DNA from: Bacteroidota bacterium
Lineage (GTDB): Bacteria > Bacteroidota > Bacteroidia > Bacteroidales > VadinHA17
Length of the DNA stretch: 64,000 nucleotides
Direction of reading: 5' to 3'
Assembly (NCBI GenBank): GCA_016718875.1
Contig: JADKBL010000003.1
Location: forward strand, 211,304 to 275,303
Shown: piece after piece, positions 44,724-53,949 of the stretch
Layout: the number at the start of each line of letters is the position of its first letter
Position numbering within the stretch: position 1 is the first letter of the stretch
Translations under genes and position numbers: made by a program
Notes under the pieces: model-generated
The model's input: only the letters and a program-made list of their open reading frames with translations
Databases searched by the model: none
Told to the model about the DNA's origin: nothing

Positions 44724-46061
44724 ATGACCTTTAAGATGACCAAAACATTAAAAAGAATTGCAATAACAGCAGGAGTTGTTCTCACTGTTATCGCACTTAT
44801 CGCCTTCAATAAGCTTGCATCAACCAGGGGTAAAATAGAGGTGTATGCTGAGGCAAAAAAAGATATGTTTGAAATCTCAGTATCAAACACAGGTGAACTT
44901 ATAGCTGAGAGATCGGTCGAAATAATGGGACCGCAAATGGCCCAGGGAAGACGGAATATGGGTGGTCAGGGCGGACACAATAACATGAGGATGGTAGATC
45001 TGAAGATCCAGGATATAGTTCCCGAAGGTACACTGGTTAATGAGGGAGATTATATTGCCCAGATAGACAGGACTCAGTATGACAACAGCCTTAAGGATGC
45101 CAGGGAGAGCCTCAAAAAAGAACTTGAAACACTTGAAATGAAGTTGCTCGATTCTGCTGTTGTTCTGACAAATTTGAGGGATGATATAAAAAATCAGACC
45201 TATACTGTTGAGGAATCGAGAATTACACTTGATCAGTCAAAGTTCGAGCCGCCTGCCACCATACGAAAAGCCCAGATAGATCTTGACAAGCAAATAAGAA
45301 CTCTTGAACAGAAAAGGAAAGCATACTATCTACGTGTTGCACAGATACATGCTGATGTGGAACATCAGAAACTGCATGTTTCAATGGGAGAAACCACGGT
45401 TCAGGATCTCGAGGATTACCTGGCTCAGTTTACCGTAAAAGCTCCGGCAAACGGTATGGTTATTTATAAAAAGGACAGGCTTGGCACCAAACGTAAAGCA
45501 GGATCAAGCATTAATCCATGGGACCTTGTAATAGCAACATTGCCGGATCTTTCATCAATGATTTCGAAAATATACGTTAATGAGATTGAAATAAGCCGTG
45601 TTAAGAAAGATCAGAAAACACAGATCACTATCGATGCATTCCCTGAAAAATCATTTACAGGTTCTGTATTCAGTATAGCCAATATTGGAGAACAACTGCC
45701 GAACTCAGATGCCAAAATGTTTGAAGTTCTCATAAAAATTGAAGGATCAGATCCTGCACTCAGACCATCAATGACCACCGGTAATAAAATCGTAATTGAA
45801 ACATTCAATGATGTCGTTTCCGTTCCCTCCGAGTGTGTTAATGCCGGCACTGACAGTATTCCTTTTGTCTATCTGAAAAACCATACCAAGCAGATTGTTG
45901 TCCTCGGAAAATCGAATGAAAAATATGTTATTGTTGAGAAAGGACTTAAATCTGGATCCCAGGTATTTATTATTCCACCGGAAGATCCTGAAAATTTCAA
46001 ACTTACCGGAAAAGAACTTATCCCTGAGATCAGGCAAAAAGCGATTAGCCTGAATTATTAA
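44724..46061 (+). CDS. HlyD/RND-type periplasmic adaptor subunit
   Basis: Membrane-fusion protein that links an inner-membrane transporter to an outer-membrane channel. The 445-residue protein has one membrane anchor (about residues 12-30, IAITAGVVLTVIALIAF), a lipoyl-like hairpin split around a coiled coil (about 115-230, heptad-rich NSLKDARESLKKELETL), a beta-barrel domain (TQITIDAFPEKSFTGSVF) and a membrane-proximal C-terminus. MacA-type adaptors have this form. No permease, ATPase or TolC gene adjoins it. The gene stands alone before the palindrome at 46069, so its partner must be elsewhere. Confidence 0.85.
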   Translation: MTFKMTKTLKRIAITAGVVLTVIALIAFNKLASTRGKIEVYAEAKKDMFEISVSNTGELIAERSVEIMGPQMAQGRRNMGGQGGHNNMRMVDLKIQDIVPEGTLVNEGDYIAQIDRTQYDNSLKDARESLKKELETLEMKLLDSAVVLTNLRDDIKNQTYTVEESRITLDQSKFEPPATIRKAQIDLDKQIRTLEQKRKAYYLRVAQIHADVEHQKLHVSMGETTVQDLEDYLAQFTVKAPANGMVIYKKDRLGTKRKAGSSINPWDLVIATLPDLSSMISKIYVNEIEISRVKKDQKTQITIDAFPEKSFTGSVFSIANIGEQLPNSDAKMFEVLIKIEGSDPALRPSMTTGNKIVIETFNDVVSVPSECVNAGTDSIPFVYLKNHTKQIVVLGKSNEKYVIVEKGLKSGSQVFIIPPEDPENFKLTGKELIPEIRQKAISLNY

Positions 46062-46068
46062 AATATAA

Positions 46069-46092
46069 AGGGACATGCCATGGCATGTCCCT
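46069..46092. repeat. CATGC palindrome family, copy 2
   Basis: A 24-bp perfect palindrome with half-site AGGGACATGCCA lies in the gap between the adaptor stop (46061) and the 3' end of tRNA-Arg (46098). It is identical to the core of the copy at 58968-58995. It can serve as a bidirectional terminator, but it lacks a T-run. Confidence 0.8.
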
Positions 46093-46097
46093 GCAGG

Positions 46098-46170
46098 TGA
46101 TCCCGGGGCGACTCGAACGCCCAACCAACAGAACCGGAATCTGTCATTCTATCCATTGAACTACGGGACC
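46098..46170 (-). tRNA. tRNA-Arg(CCG)
   Basis: A 73-nt class I tRNA on the minus strand. The acceptor GGTCCCG pairs with CGGGATC (one G-T), discriminator A. The anticodon stem ACAGA/TCTGT encloses TTCCGGT, giving anticodon CCG (reads CGG). The T-loop contains GTTCGAGTC. CCA is not encoded. It is well separated from leuS. Confidence 0.94.
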
Positions 46171-46180
46171 GTATCTTGTG

Positions 46181-46212
46181 CAAAAGTAACACCAATTGAC
46201 CGTTTTCACAAA
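46181..46212 (-). promoter_or_regulatory. Bacteroidota-type promoter of tRNA-Arg
   Basis: On the minus strand TTTG (46212-46209), exactly 20 nt, then TACTTTTG (46188-46181) is a full match to the consensus. It is placed 11 nt before the tRNA 5' end at 46170. It is the best promoter match in the window. Confidence 0.75.
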
Positions 46213-46332
46213 TATTGGTTTCAATCTTTGCGCTCTTTGCGGTTAATGGATTTAAATTTCTTCGGCATTTACCAAAGATTTTCTAATTTCGCAGGCTTAC
46301 AAGCAAGACAACAACATACTTATATTATCACA

Positions 46333-48996
46333 ATGGATTACAACTTTCACGAGATCGAAAAAAAATGGCAAAAATACTGGGAAGACAACAAAACCTTTAA
46401 AACTCCCGAAGATTTAACCAATCCAAAAAAATGCTACGTCCTCGATATGTTCCCATACCCTTCCGGTGCAGGACTTCATGTCGGACACCCTGAAGGTTAT
46501 ACCGCTACCGATATTTACAGCAGGTACAAGAGAATGAAAGGATTCAACGTCCTTCATCCCATGGGCTGGGATGCATTCGGTTTGCCTGCAGAGCAGTACG
46601 CTATACAGACAGGAACGCACCCTTCTATAACAACAAAGAACAATTGCGATACTTTCAGGAGACAGATAAAGGAGCTTGGATTAAGCTATGACTGGGACAG
46701 GGAAATTAACACCACCGATCCAAAATACTTCAGGTGGACACAATGGATTTTCTTACGGCTTTATAATACATGGTTCGACAACACTCTGCAGAAAGGCCGT
46801 CCTATATCGGAATTAGAGATTCCTGAAAACATAAAGAAACTCGGGAATAAAGAAGTAACCAAATATATAGATTCGCTGCGGCTCGCTTACTATGATAACG
46901 CCCATGTATGGTGGTGCCCTAACTGCCGCATAGTCTGTGCAAATGAAGAGGTTCTTAATGACGGGTCGCATGAGAAATGCGGAAACAGGGTAGAGAAAAA
47001 GAACCTGAAGCAGTGGATGCTCCGTATACCTCATTATGCCGAAAGACTTCTTACAGGCATTGATAAACTCGACTGGCCCGAAGGAATAAAAGACATGCAG
47101 CGTAACTGGATCGGAAGATCAACAGGCGCTGAGGTCGATTTCAGTATCGACGGACTTGATTCAAAGCTTACCGTTTTTACAACACGCCCCGATACTCTTT
47201 TTGGTGCAACTTATATGGTAATTGCACCTGAACACCAGCTTACAGAAGCCATAACAACCGATTCCTGCAGGGATGAAGTTAACAATTACATTAAGGCTAC
47301 ATCACTCAAATCTGACCTTGACAGGACTGATCTTGCAAAAGATAAAACAGGTGTCTTCACAGGAAGATATGCCATTAACCCGGTAAACAATAAGCTAATA
47401 CCAATCTGGGTAGCTGATTATGTTCTCACAGGTTATGGTACCGGAGCCATTATGGCGGTTCCGGCTCATGATACCCGCGATTTTGAATTTGCAAAGAAAT
47501 TCAGTCTGCCAGTATTGTGTATCCAGGACCCTGATGTAACCGATCCTGATCAGAAAAAGAGAATTCTTGAAGGAGCCGAATGCTGGACAGAGGACGGAAA
47601 ATATATCAATTCAGTTAACAGTTCGACAGGCGTAGACATAAACGGATTGAACAAAGAAGCCGGAATAAAGAAAATTACTGAATGGCTGGAATCTAAAAAA
47701 CTTGGAAAGGCCAAGGTAAATTATAAGCTTCGCGACTGGCTATTCAGTCGCCAGAGATACTGGGGCGAACCATTCCCGGTAATTCACTGGGATGATGGTG
47801 AAATCGCATTACTCAATGAAAATGAACTCCCGCTTCAGCTTCCTGAACTTGAGAAATATCTTCCGGGGGAATCAGGTGAATCTCCTCTGGCAAATGCTGA
47901 TAACTGGCTTCATGTTACTGACGGAAAGGGACGCAAAGGAAGACGTGAAACAAATACAATGCCTCAATGGGCAGGATCATGCTGGTACTATCTCCGGTTC
48001 ATAGATCCGAAAAATGACAATCTTATTTTTGATAAGGACAAAGAAAAATACTGGATGCCTGTCGATCTTTATATCGGCGGTGCCGAACATGCTGTACTCC
48101 ACCTGCTTTACAGTCGTTTCTGGCATAAAGTACTGTTTGACCTTGACATTGTTTCCACAGATGAGCCCTATCAGAAGTTGTTCAACCAGGGAATGATCCT
48201 GGCATTTGCATATGAATCCGCCACCGGAATGAAAATTCCTGCCGACCAGGTTATTGAACGCGATGGTAAGTTCTTCCATACAGAAAACGATTCGGAACTC
48301 AGGCAGATTGTGGCTAAAATGTCGAAGTCTCTTAAAAATGTTGTCAATCCTGATGATGTGACCTCAAAATACGGAGCCGATTCACTCAGGCTGTATGAGA
48401 TGTTTATGGGTCCCCTTGATGTGACTAAACCATGGGATGACAAGGGAGTCAAAGGTGTATTCAATTTTCTGGGCAGAACATTCAGATTCTTCTCAAATCC
48501 TGAAAATATTTACAAAGGCGAAGAAGATCCTGAGATACTGAAAGGATTGCATCATCTTATAAAAAAGGTGGAAGGTGACATCGAAACCCTTCACTTCAAC
48601 ACCGGCATTTCAGCTATGATGATCTTCCTCAATCTGGCCATGAAAAAGGGAAAAGTATCACTTGAAACCGCACTAACATTTTCTAAGGTACTGGCTCCAT
48701 ATTCCCCGCATCTGGCAGAAGAGCTGTGGCAACTCCACGGAAATCCCAAAACCCTTGCATATGAACCCTGGCCTGTTTATAATGAGGAGTATCTGAAGGA
48801 AGATAACTTTGAATATCCTGTCTCATTTAATGGGAAAATGCGCTTCAGCATAGTGCTACCTGTATCAGCAACTAAGGAAGAGATAAGCAGTGCTGTTCTG
48901 GCAGATGAAAGGGCAACAAAATGGCTTGGTGGCAAAGCTCCGGCAAATATAATAGTTGTCCCGAACAGGATAGTTAACATCGTAATAAAGGGTTAA
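46333..48996 (+). CDS. leuS: Leucyl-tRNA synthetase
   Basis: Charges tRNA-Leu; class I synthetase, 887 residues from the ATG at 46333 (MDYNFHEIEKKWQKYW). The HIGH motif is HVGHPEGYT, and KMSKS appears as VAKMSKSLKNVVNPD. The CP1 editing domain is present (TTRPDTLFGATYMVIAPEH, GTGAIMAVPAHDTRDFEFA). The frame is open upstream through the tRNA-Arg antisense sequence to 46075, but that extension is not coding: it crosses the tRNA and the palindrome. The gene is followed after 7 nt by an M23 peptidase. Confidence 0.97.
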   Translation: MDYNFHEIEKKWQKYWEDNKTFKTPEDLTNPKKCYVLDMFPYPSGAGLHVGHPEGYTATDIYSRYKRMKGFNVLHPMGWDAFGLPAEQYAIQTGTHPSITTKNNCDTFRRQIKELGLSYDWDREINTTDPKYFRWTQWIFLRLYNTWFDNTLQKGRPISELEIPENIKKLGNKEVTKYIDSLRLAYYDNAHVWWCPNCRIVCANEEVLNDGSHEKCGNRVEKKNLKQWMLRIPHYAERLLTGIDKLDWPEGIKDMQRNWIGRSTGAEVDFSIDGLDSKLTVFTTRPDTLFGATYMVIAPEHQLTEAITTDSCRDEVNNYIKATSLKSDLDRTDLAKDKTGVFTGRYAINPVNNKLIPIWVADYVLTGYGTGAIMAVPAHDTRDFEFAKKFSLPVLCIQDPDVTDPDQKKRILEGAECWTEDGKYINSVNSSTGVDINGLNKEAGIKKITEWLESKKLGKAKVNYKLRDWLFSRQRYWGEPFPVIHWDDGEIALLNENELPLQLPELEKYLPGESGESPLANADNWLHVTDGKGRKGRRETNTMPQWAGSCWYYLRFIDPKNDNLIFDKDKEKYWMPVDLYIGGAEHAVLHLLYSRFWHKVLFDLDIVSTDEPYQKLFNQGMILAFAYESATGMKIPADQVIERDGKFFHTENDSELRQIVAKMSKSLKNVVNPDDVTSKYGADSLRLYEMFMGPLDVTKPWDDKGVKGVFNFLGRTFRFFSNPENIYKGEEDPEILKGLHHLIKKVEGDIETLHFNTGISAMMIFLNLAMKKGKVSLETALTFSKVLAPYSPHLAEELWQLHGNPKTLAYEPWPVYNEEYLKEDNFEYPVSFNGKMRFSIVLPVSATKEEISSAVLADERATKWLGGKAPANIIVVPNRIVNIVIKG

Positions 48997-49003
48997 ACGG
49001 CTG

Positions 49004-50251
49004 ATGACAGGCAGAATACATTTCCGGTTTCTGATAGTTCTGCTAATTCTTTTTTATTCTTGTCAGCCATCAGGCAGAAGAGAAGCTGAAGTATCTTATT
49101 CAATAGCTGATTCTTTATCTGTATCTCCATCTGATACAGTAACTCCCGTTTTCATGTATGGTATAAGATCTGATTCATTCGATCTTGTCCACGGGAAAAT
49201 TAAGCGCAACGGATTTCTTTCCGAAATTCTTATTCAGCATGGTGTTACAATGCAGGAAATTGATCACTCAGTCAGAAATTTCAAATCGGTTTTTGATGTA
49301 AGATCTGTCAGGGCAGGTAACACATATGTATTGTTTTGTGATAAGGATAGTATTGCCAGGGCCAGGTATCTGGTTTATGAGCATGATCCGACCACATGCT
49401 ATGTCTTCAGCTTTAATGATTCCATTTACATTACACCATACAGGAAAGAGATAAAAAGCAAGATAAAATATGCATCAGGAATCATTGAAACCTCTCTATG
49501 GGAAGCAATGATGGCAGACAGCCTTCACCCATCTCTTGCAATTGGTCTTTCAGAGATTTTTGCCTGGACGGTTGATTTCTTCGGTCTACAAAAGGGAGAC
49601 AGCTTTAAGGTTATATATGAAGAGATGTTTGTGGATGAAAAATCACTGGGGACAGGAAAAATATTCGGAGCACAGTTCAGCTGGTCGGGAGCTGTAATAA
49701 CTGCTATTCCATTTATTCAGGATGGGAGGGAATCATTTTTTGACATAGATGGAAACAGCTTGAGAAAGGCTTTTCTTAAGGCACCGCTTCAGTTTTCAAG
49801 GATCAGCTCAAGGTATTCATCGTCAAGGCTCCATCCCATTCTGAGAATCAGAAGACCACATTTTGGGGTTGATTATGCAGCACCAGTAGGCACCCCTGTT
49901 CATGCAATCGGCGACGGAAGAATTACCTCGGCTACCCGTGAGAACGGATCAGGCTTGATGGTAAGAATTCAGCATAACAGTGTTTATTCAACCGCTTATC
50001 TGCATCTCAGCAATTTCGGGAAGGGAGTGGCAGCAGGAACCTATGTTAAACAGGGAGATATTATAGGATATGTTGGCAGCAGCGGTCTCTCAACCGGCCC
50101 CCATCTCGATTTCAGGTTTTATATGAACGGATCACCCGTTGATCCTCTTAAAGTTGAAGCCCCTCCTGTTGAACCGGTGTCGGAGGAAAATCTGGAGAGG
50201 TTTGAGATTAATAAAGCGGTGGTTATTAGTCTGCTTGCGACTTTCAATTAA
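49004..50251 (+). CDS. M23-family (LytM) peptidase, lipoprotein
   Basis: Cell-wall or peptide endopeptidase homologue, 415 residues. A lipoprotein signal (VLLILFYSCQPSG) suggests anchoring in the outer envelope. The C-terminal LytM domain has HFGVDYAAPVGTPVHAIGDG (metal ligands His and Asp), TAYLHLSNFGKGV and STGPHLDFRFY. In the last motif the usual HxH reads HLD, so the second histidine is replaced by aspartate. This is found in part of the Bacteroidota family, and activity should not be assumed. The N-terminal 250 residues are a divergent Csd3/OapA-like substrate domain. It is 7 nt from leuS and converges on purN across the bipartite repeat. Confidence 0.88.
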   Translation: MTGRIHFRFLIVLLILFYSCQPSGRREAEVSYSIADSLSVSPSDTVTPVFMYGIRSDSFDLVHGKIKRNGFLSEILIQHGVTMQEIDHSVRNFKSVFDVRSVRAGNTYVLFCDKDSIARARYLVYEHDPTTCYVFSFNDSIYITPYRKEIKSKIKYASGIIETSLWEAMMADSLHPSLAIGLSEIFAWTVDFFGLQKGDSFKVIYEEMFVDEKSLGTGKIFGAQFSWSGAVITAIPFIQDGRESFFDIDGNSLRKAFLKAPLQFSRISSRYSSSRLHPILRIRRPHFGVDYAAPVGTPVHAIGDGRITSATRENGSGLMVRIQHNSVYSTAYLHLSNFGKGVAAGTYVKQGDIIGYVGSSGLSTGPHLDFRFYMNGSPVDPLKVEAPPVEPVSEENLERFEINKAVVISLLATFN

Positions 50252-50328
50252 AAAGTTGCTGGTTGCTGGTTCCTGACTCGGCGTTACGAAAACCTGGAAC
50301 CTGAAACATGTAAATTGGAAGCCAGAAC

Positions 50329-50399
50329 CTTTGCTGGCGCCAATTTGCAATTGGTGCCTTTAATTTATGGCACGGATTGCGCTGCGCTAAATCCGCGCC
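50329..50399. repeat. Bipartite REP-like hairpin element, copy 2
   Basis: Hairpin A (50336-50358) pairs GGCGCCAATT with AATTGGTGCC. In reverse complement it equals the element at 1229-1259 except for one base pair, changed on both sides of the stem. Hairpin B (50369-50399) pairs GGCACGGATT with AATCCGCGCC around an 11-nt loop. Both copies of the pair sit between convergent genes. Around it are further inverted words (GTTGCTGGTT at about 50253 and AACCAGCAAC at about 50431). Confidence 0.8.
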
Positions 50400-50443
50400 A
50401 GCCTAAGACCTAGTACCTACCAGAACCTAGCAACCAGCAACAA

Positions 50444-51025
50444 TCAATAAAAGTCAGGTAATTTACCTACCAGTTCTTCAATCACCCTTGGGAAATGTTC
50501 ATATTCCAATGCATGAATTTTTTTAGCAAGTGACTCATAATCATCAGTTGAGTCAACCCTGCACCTGGCCTGAAATATAATATCCCCTTCATCATAATTA
50601 TTATTTACATAATGAATTGTAATTCCTGATTCTGATTCATGGTTTTCAATAACTGCTTTGTGAACAACCTCACCATACATTCCCTTTCCTCCATACGATG
50701 GAAGTAAGGCAGGATGGATATTTACAATTCTTCCTTTGAATTTATCAATTATGTTTTCGGGTACGAGCCATAGAAATCCGGCCAGGACAATAAGATCAAT
50801 TTTCTTCTCAGTAAGATAATCAAGGATCTTTCCTGAGTGGTAAAAATCATGACGTTCGAAAAAAAGTGTTTCAACATTAAAGTTCTCAGCACGTTTTAAT
50901 ACCATAGCATGACGCTTGTTTGAAAGTACAAGAGTTACTTTTACGCCCTTTTTGGTCGAAAAGTATTTAATTATATTTTCAGCGTTAGTCCCGGAACCGG
51001 AGGCAAAAATTGCTATATTCCTCAT
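50444..51025 (-). CDS. purN: Phosphoribosylglycinamide formyltransferase
   Basis: GAR transformylase of purine biosynthesis using 10-formyltetrahydrofolate, 193 residues, normal length. The start is MRNIAIFASGSGTNAENII. NIHPALLPSYGGKGMYG carries the catalytic histidine and loop, and ESGITIHYVNNNYDEGDIIFQ contains the conserved histidine and aspartate. The catalytic asparagine is in the VNIHPALLPSY strand. It is divergent from acpP, and that gene order is common in Bacteroidota. Confidence 0.94.
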   Translation of the reverse strand: MRNIAIFASGSGTNAENIIKYFSTKKGVKVTLVLSNKRHAMVLKRAENFNVETLFFERHDFYHSGKILDYLTEKKIDLIVLAGFLWLVPENIIDKFKGRIVNIHPALLPSYGGKGMYGEVVHKAVIENHESESGITIHYVNNNYDEGDIIFQARCRVDSTDDYESLAKKIHALEYEHFPRVIEELVGKLPDFY

Positions 51026-51137
51026 ATAGTGATATTTAGCTGAATAGTGTTAAATCTGTAACAGTAACTAAATTCCATCATATAATACTGATTTTCTGTA
51101 ATTTAAACTGAACGACTAATAAAAATATAGCAAATCT

Positions 51138-51169
51138 CTTGAAAAATATAGTACAAATATATTTCTTTG
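51138..51169 (+). promoter_or_regulatory. Promoter-like sequence for acpP-fabF-rnc
   Basis: CTTG (51138-51141), exactly 20 nt, then TTTCTTTG (51162-51169) approximates TTTG-N20-TAnnTTTG with one mismatch in the first element and one in the second. It lies 38 nt before the acpP start. Confidence 0.5.
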
Positions 51170-51207
51170 CATGGTTCAAAAATTAATATTAATTAAATTT
51201 TATAATT

Positions 51208-51444
51208 ATGTCGGACATTGCCACAAGAGTAAAGGAAATTATAGTAGACAAACTCGGAGTTGATGTATCAGAAGTAACTCCTGAAGCAAGTTTTACTAAT
51301 GATTTAGGTGCAGACTCTCTTGACACCGTTGAGTTAATCATGGAGTTCGAGAAAGAATTCAATATTGGAATTCCCGATGACCAGGCAGAAACCATTGGCA
51401 CCGTTGGTGACGCAATAAAGTACATTGAGGAAAATGCAAAGTAA
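51208..51444 (+). CDS. acpP: Acyl carrier protein
   Basis: A 78-residue acyl carrier protein of fatty-acid synthesis. The phosphopantetheine serine lies in DLGADSLDTVELIMEFE, exactly the family signature, and the protein is highly acidic as expected. It is the first gene of the acpP-fabF-rnc series, 23 nt before fabF. Confidence 0.97.
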   Translation: MSDIATRVKEIIVDKLGVDVSEVTPEASFTNDLGADSLDTVELIMEFEKEFNIGIPDDQAETIGTVGDAIKYIEENAK

Positions 51445-51467
51445 TTTGCATTTATAAAAATCAATTT

Positions 51468-52715
51468 ATGAGAAGAGTTGTAGTTACGGGGATTGGAGCA
51501 TTGACTCCACTGGGTAATAATTTACAGGAAACTTGGGAAGGTCTTAAGAATGGTGTTAGCGGTGCTAACATGATAACTTATTTCAACACAGAGAAGTTTA
51601 AGACGAAGTTTGCATGTGAATTAAAAAACTACGACTCCTCAAAGTATTTCGACAGAAAAGAGGTCAACAAGCTTGATCCTTATGCACAGTATGCATTGAT
51701 AACCACTGATGAAGCAATCACTGATTCCGGACTCAATCTTGAATCGCTTGACAAGGACAGGGTCGGAGTTATCTGGGCATCAGGTATTGGAGGTCTGGAA
51801 ACTTTCTTCCTGGCAATAAAAGGATATGTTCTTGGTGACGGGACACCCCGCTTCAGTCCATTCTTTATCCCCAAAATGATTGGCGATATAGCAGCTGGTG
51901 TTATTTCGATCAAATATGGGTTCAGAGGACCCAACTTCGGAACGGTATCTGCCTGTGCATCCTCAACTAATGCAATCATTGATGCTGTTAACTATATCCG
52001 CTGGGGGAAAGCAGATATTTTTATAACAGGCGGTTCGGAAGCATGCGTTAATGAACCTGGGATAGGGGGCTTCAATGCATTACAGGCTCTCTCAACAAAT
52101 AATGCAGAATTCATTTCTGCCTCCCGTCCATTTGATAAAACCCGTGATGGCTTTGTTCTTGGGGAAGGGGCAGGTTCTCTGGTTGTTGAAGAGTATGAAC
52201 ATGCAAAGGCAAGAGGAGCAAAAATCTATGCTGAGCTGGTAGGAACGGGTCTGACTGCAGATGCTTATCATATGACTGCACCACATCCTGAAGGACTTGG
52301 TGCAAGGAACGTTATGAAGCTTGCAGTAAAAGAAGCTGGTATTGATGTGAAGGATATCGACTACATCAATGTTCATGGAACTGCCACACCTCTCGGAGAT
52401 ATTTCTGAAACAAAAGCTATTGTGGATGTTTTCGGTGAACATGCTTATAAGCTTAATATCAGTTCGACCAAATCAATGACAGGGCATCTTCTGGGAGCTG
52501 CAGGGGCAGTAGAGACTATTGCCTGCATTATGGCTGTAAAATCCGACATAGCCCCTCCTACTATCAATTTCAAAGTACCTGATCCGGATATAGACCAGAA
52601 CCTTAATCTTACACTTAATAAAGCACAGAACAGAAAAATAAATTATGCCATAAGCAACACTTTCGGTTTTGGAGGGCATAATGCTTCTGTTGTTATCAAA
52701 AAAGCAGAATTATAG
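51468..52715 (+). CDS. fabF: Beta-ketoacyl-ACP synthase II
   Basis: Elongating condensing enzyme of type II fatty-acid synthesis, 415 residues. The catalytic cysteine is in GTVSACASSTNAI, and the two histidines are in NVHGTATPLGD and SMTGHLLGAAG, the Cys-His-His triad of FabF/FabB. The N-terminus MRRVVVTGIGALTPLG is standard. Its stop overlaps the GTG start of rnc by one base. Confidence 0.97.
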   Translation: MRRVVVTGIGALTPLGNNLQETWEGLKNGVSGANMITYFNTEKFKTKFACELKNYDSSKYFDRKEVNKLDPYAQYALITTDEAITDSGLNLESLDKDRVGVIWASGIGGLETFFLAIKGYVLGDGTPRFSPFFIPKMIGDIAAGVISIKYGFRGPNFGTVSACASSTNAIIDAVNYIRWGKADIFITGGSEACVNEPGIGGFNALQALSTNNAEFISASRPFDKTRDGFVLGEGAGSLVVEEYEHAKARGAKIYAELVGTGLTADAYHMTAPHPEGLGARNVMKLAVKEAGIDVKDIDYINVHGTATPLGDISETKAIVDVFGEHAYKLNISSTKSMTGHLLGAAGAVETIACIMAVKSDIAPPTINFKVPDPDIDQNLNLTLNKAQNRKINYAISNTFGFGGHNASVVIKKAEL

Positions 52716-53455
52716 TGTCATTATTCCGCAGGAGAATAAATGGTACGTACATTCTTGATAAACATGAGTTCAGCTCTCGTTTAAAAAAGATTTTCGGTTT
52801 CAGACCGGGAAACCTGAAACTTTATGAAATCGCTTTTATCCACCGTTCTGCAACATTTACTCTCCCTGATGGCAAAAAGGTTAATAATGAAAGACTCGAG
52901 TACCTCGGGGATGCTATAATCAGTGCAATACTCTCCGATTATCTTTTTGAGAAATTTCCTGATGCCAGTGAAGGATTTATGACAAAGATAAGGTCGCGTA
53001 TTGTTAACAGGGAAGTACTAAATCAGCTTGCAGTATCAATGGGGATCAATAAGATACTCATCAGCAATATTAACTCAATTCATCCCACTAAAAATCTTTA
53101 CGGGGATGCTCTTGAAGCACTTATTGGTTCAGTGTTTCTTGATAAAGGTTTTAAAAAGACAAAAAAGATATTTATTAAAAACATACTGAATAAATATCTG
53201 GATATCGAAAATATAATCAGCACTGATACCGATTACAAAAGCCTGGTTTTTGAATGGGTTCAAAAGAACAAATCAAATCTGATCTTCACCTATAATGAGG
53301 AATATGATTTTAATATGAAAAAATCAATATTCTCAACCACACTAATAATTGACAGACAGGAGATGGGTGTTGGTCAGGGTTCTTCCAAAAAGGAAGCTGA
53401 ACAGGAAGCTGCAAGCCAGGCTTGGAAAAGACTGAAAGATAATTCAGCCATTTAG
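52715..53455 (+). CDS. rnc: Ribonuclease III
   Basis: Double-strand RNA endonuclease for rRNA and mRNA processing, 246 residues. The signature NERLEYLGDAIISAIL carries the catalytic acidic residues, and a C-terminal dsRNA-binding domain ends with GSSKKEAEQEAASQAWKRL. The start is GTG at 52715, sharing its first G with the last base of the fabF stop (TAG), so translation is probably coupled. No later ATG gives the conserved N-terminus. Confidence 0.95.
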   Translation: MSLFRRRINGTYILDKHEFSSRLKKIFGFRPGNLKLYEIAFIHRSATFTLPDGKKVNNERLEYLGDAIISAILSDYLFEKFPDASEGFMTKIRSRIVNREVLNQLAVSMGINKILISNINSIHPTKNLYGDALEALIGSVFLDKGFKKTKKIFIKNILNKYLDIENIISTDTDYKSLVFEWVQKNKSNLIFTYNEEYDFNMKKSIFSTTLIIDRQEMGVGQGSSKKEAEQEAASQAWKRLKDNSAI

Positions 53456-53505
53456 GGAAAAATGTATCTTTTTTTTTTAACTTTATCATTTGTGGCCCGT
53501 AATTG

Positions 53506-53946
53506 ATGAAGAACGTTCAGAAAATAAAACGCATACAGCTTAACGTAGAGGATAATGAAAAATTATTGCTTTGCGGAATCGTCTCTGCAGAACCGGACTA
53601 CAAACTTTCTCTTGCTCTGAATAAGAAAATGGGTATTTCGCTAAAAAATAAATCACCCCTTAACCTGTCCGATGAATCAGGTAATGAAATTAGTTTCAGC
53701 AGATTTGCATATTCAAACCATTCTGATGATGTTGTTTACAATCTGATATCAAACAGATCAGGAAAACAATTCCTGCTGAAAAAACTGAAAAATATTGATT
53801 ATATCTTCCAGGTACATTTTCCCGGAAGCGATAATGCAAGTATAAAGGTCACCTCTCTGATCAGGGAAACTGAAGCTGTTAACGCAGTCTTTGTTATTGA
53901 CACTTCGACCTTAAACGATAAGAATTTACAATACATTATCCAGTAG
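53506..53946 (+). CDS. IPExxxVDY family protein
   Basis: A 146-residue cytoplasmic protein of unknown function, a family restricted to Bacteroidota and usually encoded just after rnc, as here. The pattern LCGIVSAEPDYKLSLALNKK matches the family's N-terminal part. The C-terminal VDY-like position here reads differently (KNIDYIFQVHF), within the tolerated range. The ATG at 53506 is used; a TTG at 53503 is also in frame. No enzyme motif is visible. Confidence 0.75.
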   Translation: MKNVQKIKRIQLNVEDNEKLLLCGIVSAEPDYKLSLALNKKMGISLKNKSPLNLSDESGNEISFSRFAYSNHSDDVVYNLISNRSGKQFLLKKLKNIDYIFQVHFPGSDNASIKVTSLIRETEAVNAVFVIDTSTLNDKNLQYIIQ

Positions 53947-53949
53947 ATT

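Noticed and set aside
46075..46332. In-frame 5' extension of leuS that would add about 86 residues
   Set aside because: It crosses the tRNA-Arg gene and the CATGC palindrome and has no similarity to LeuRS. The conserved N-terminus begins at 46333.
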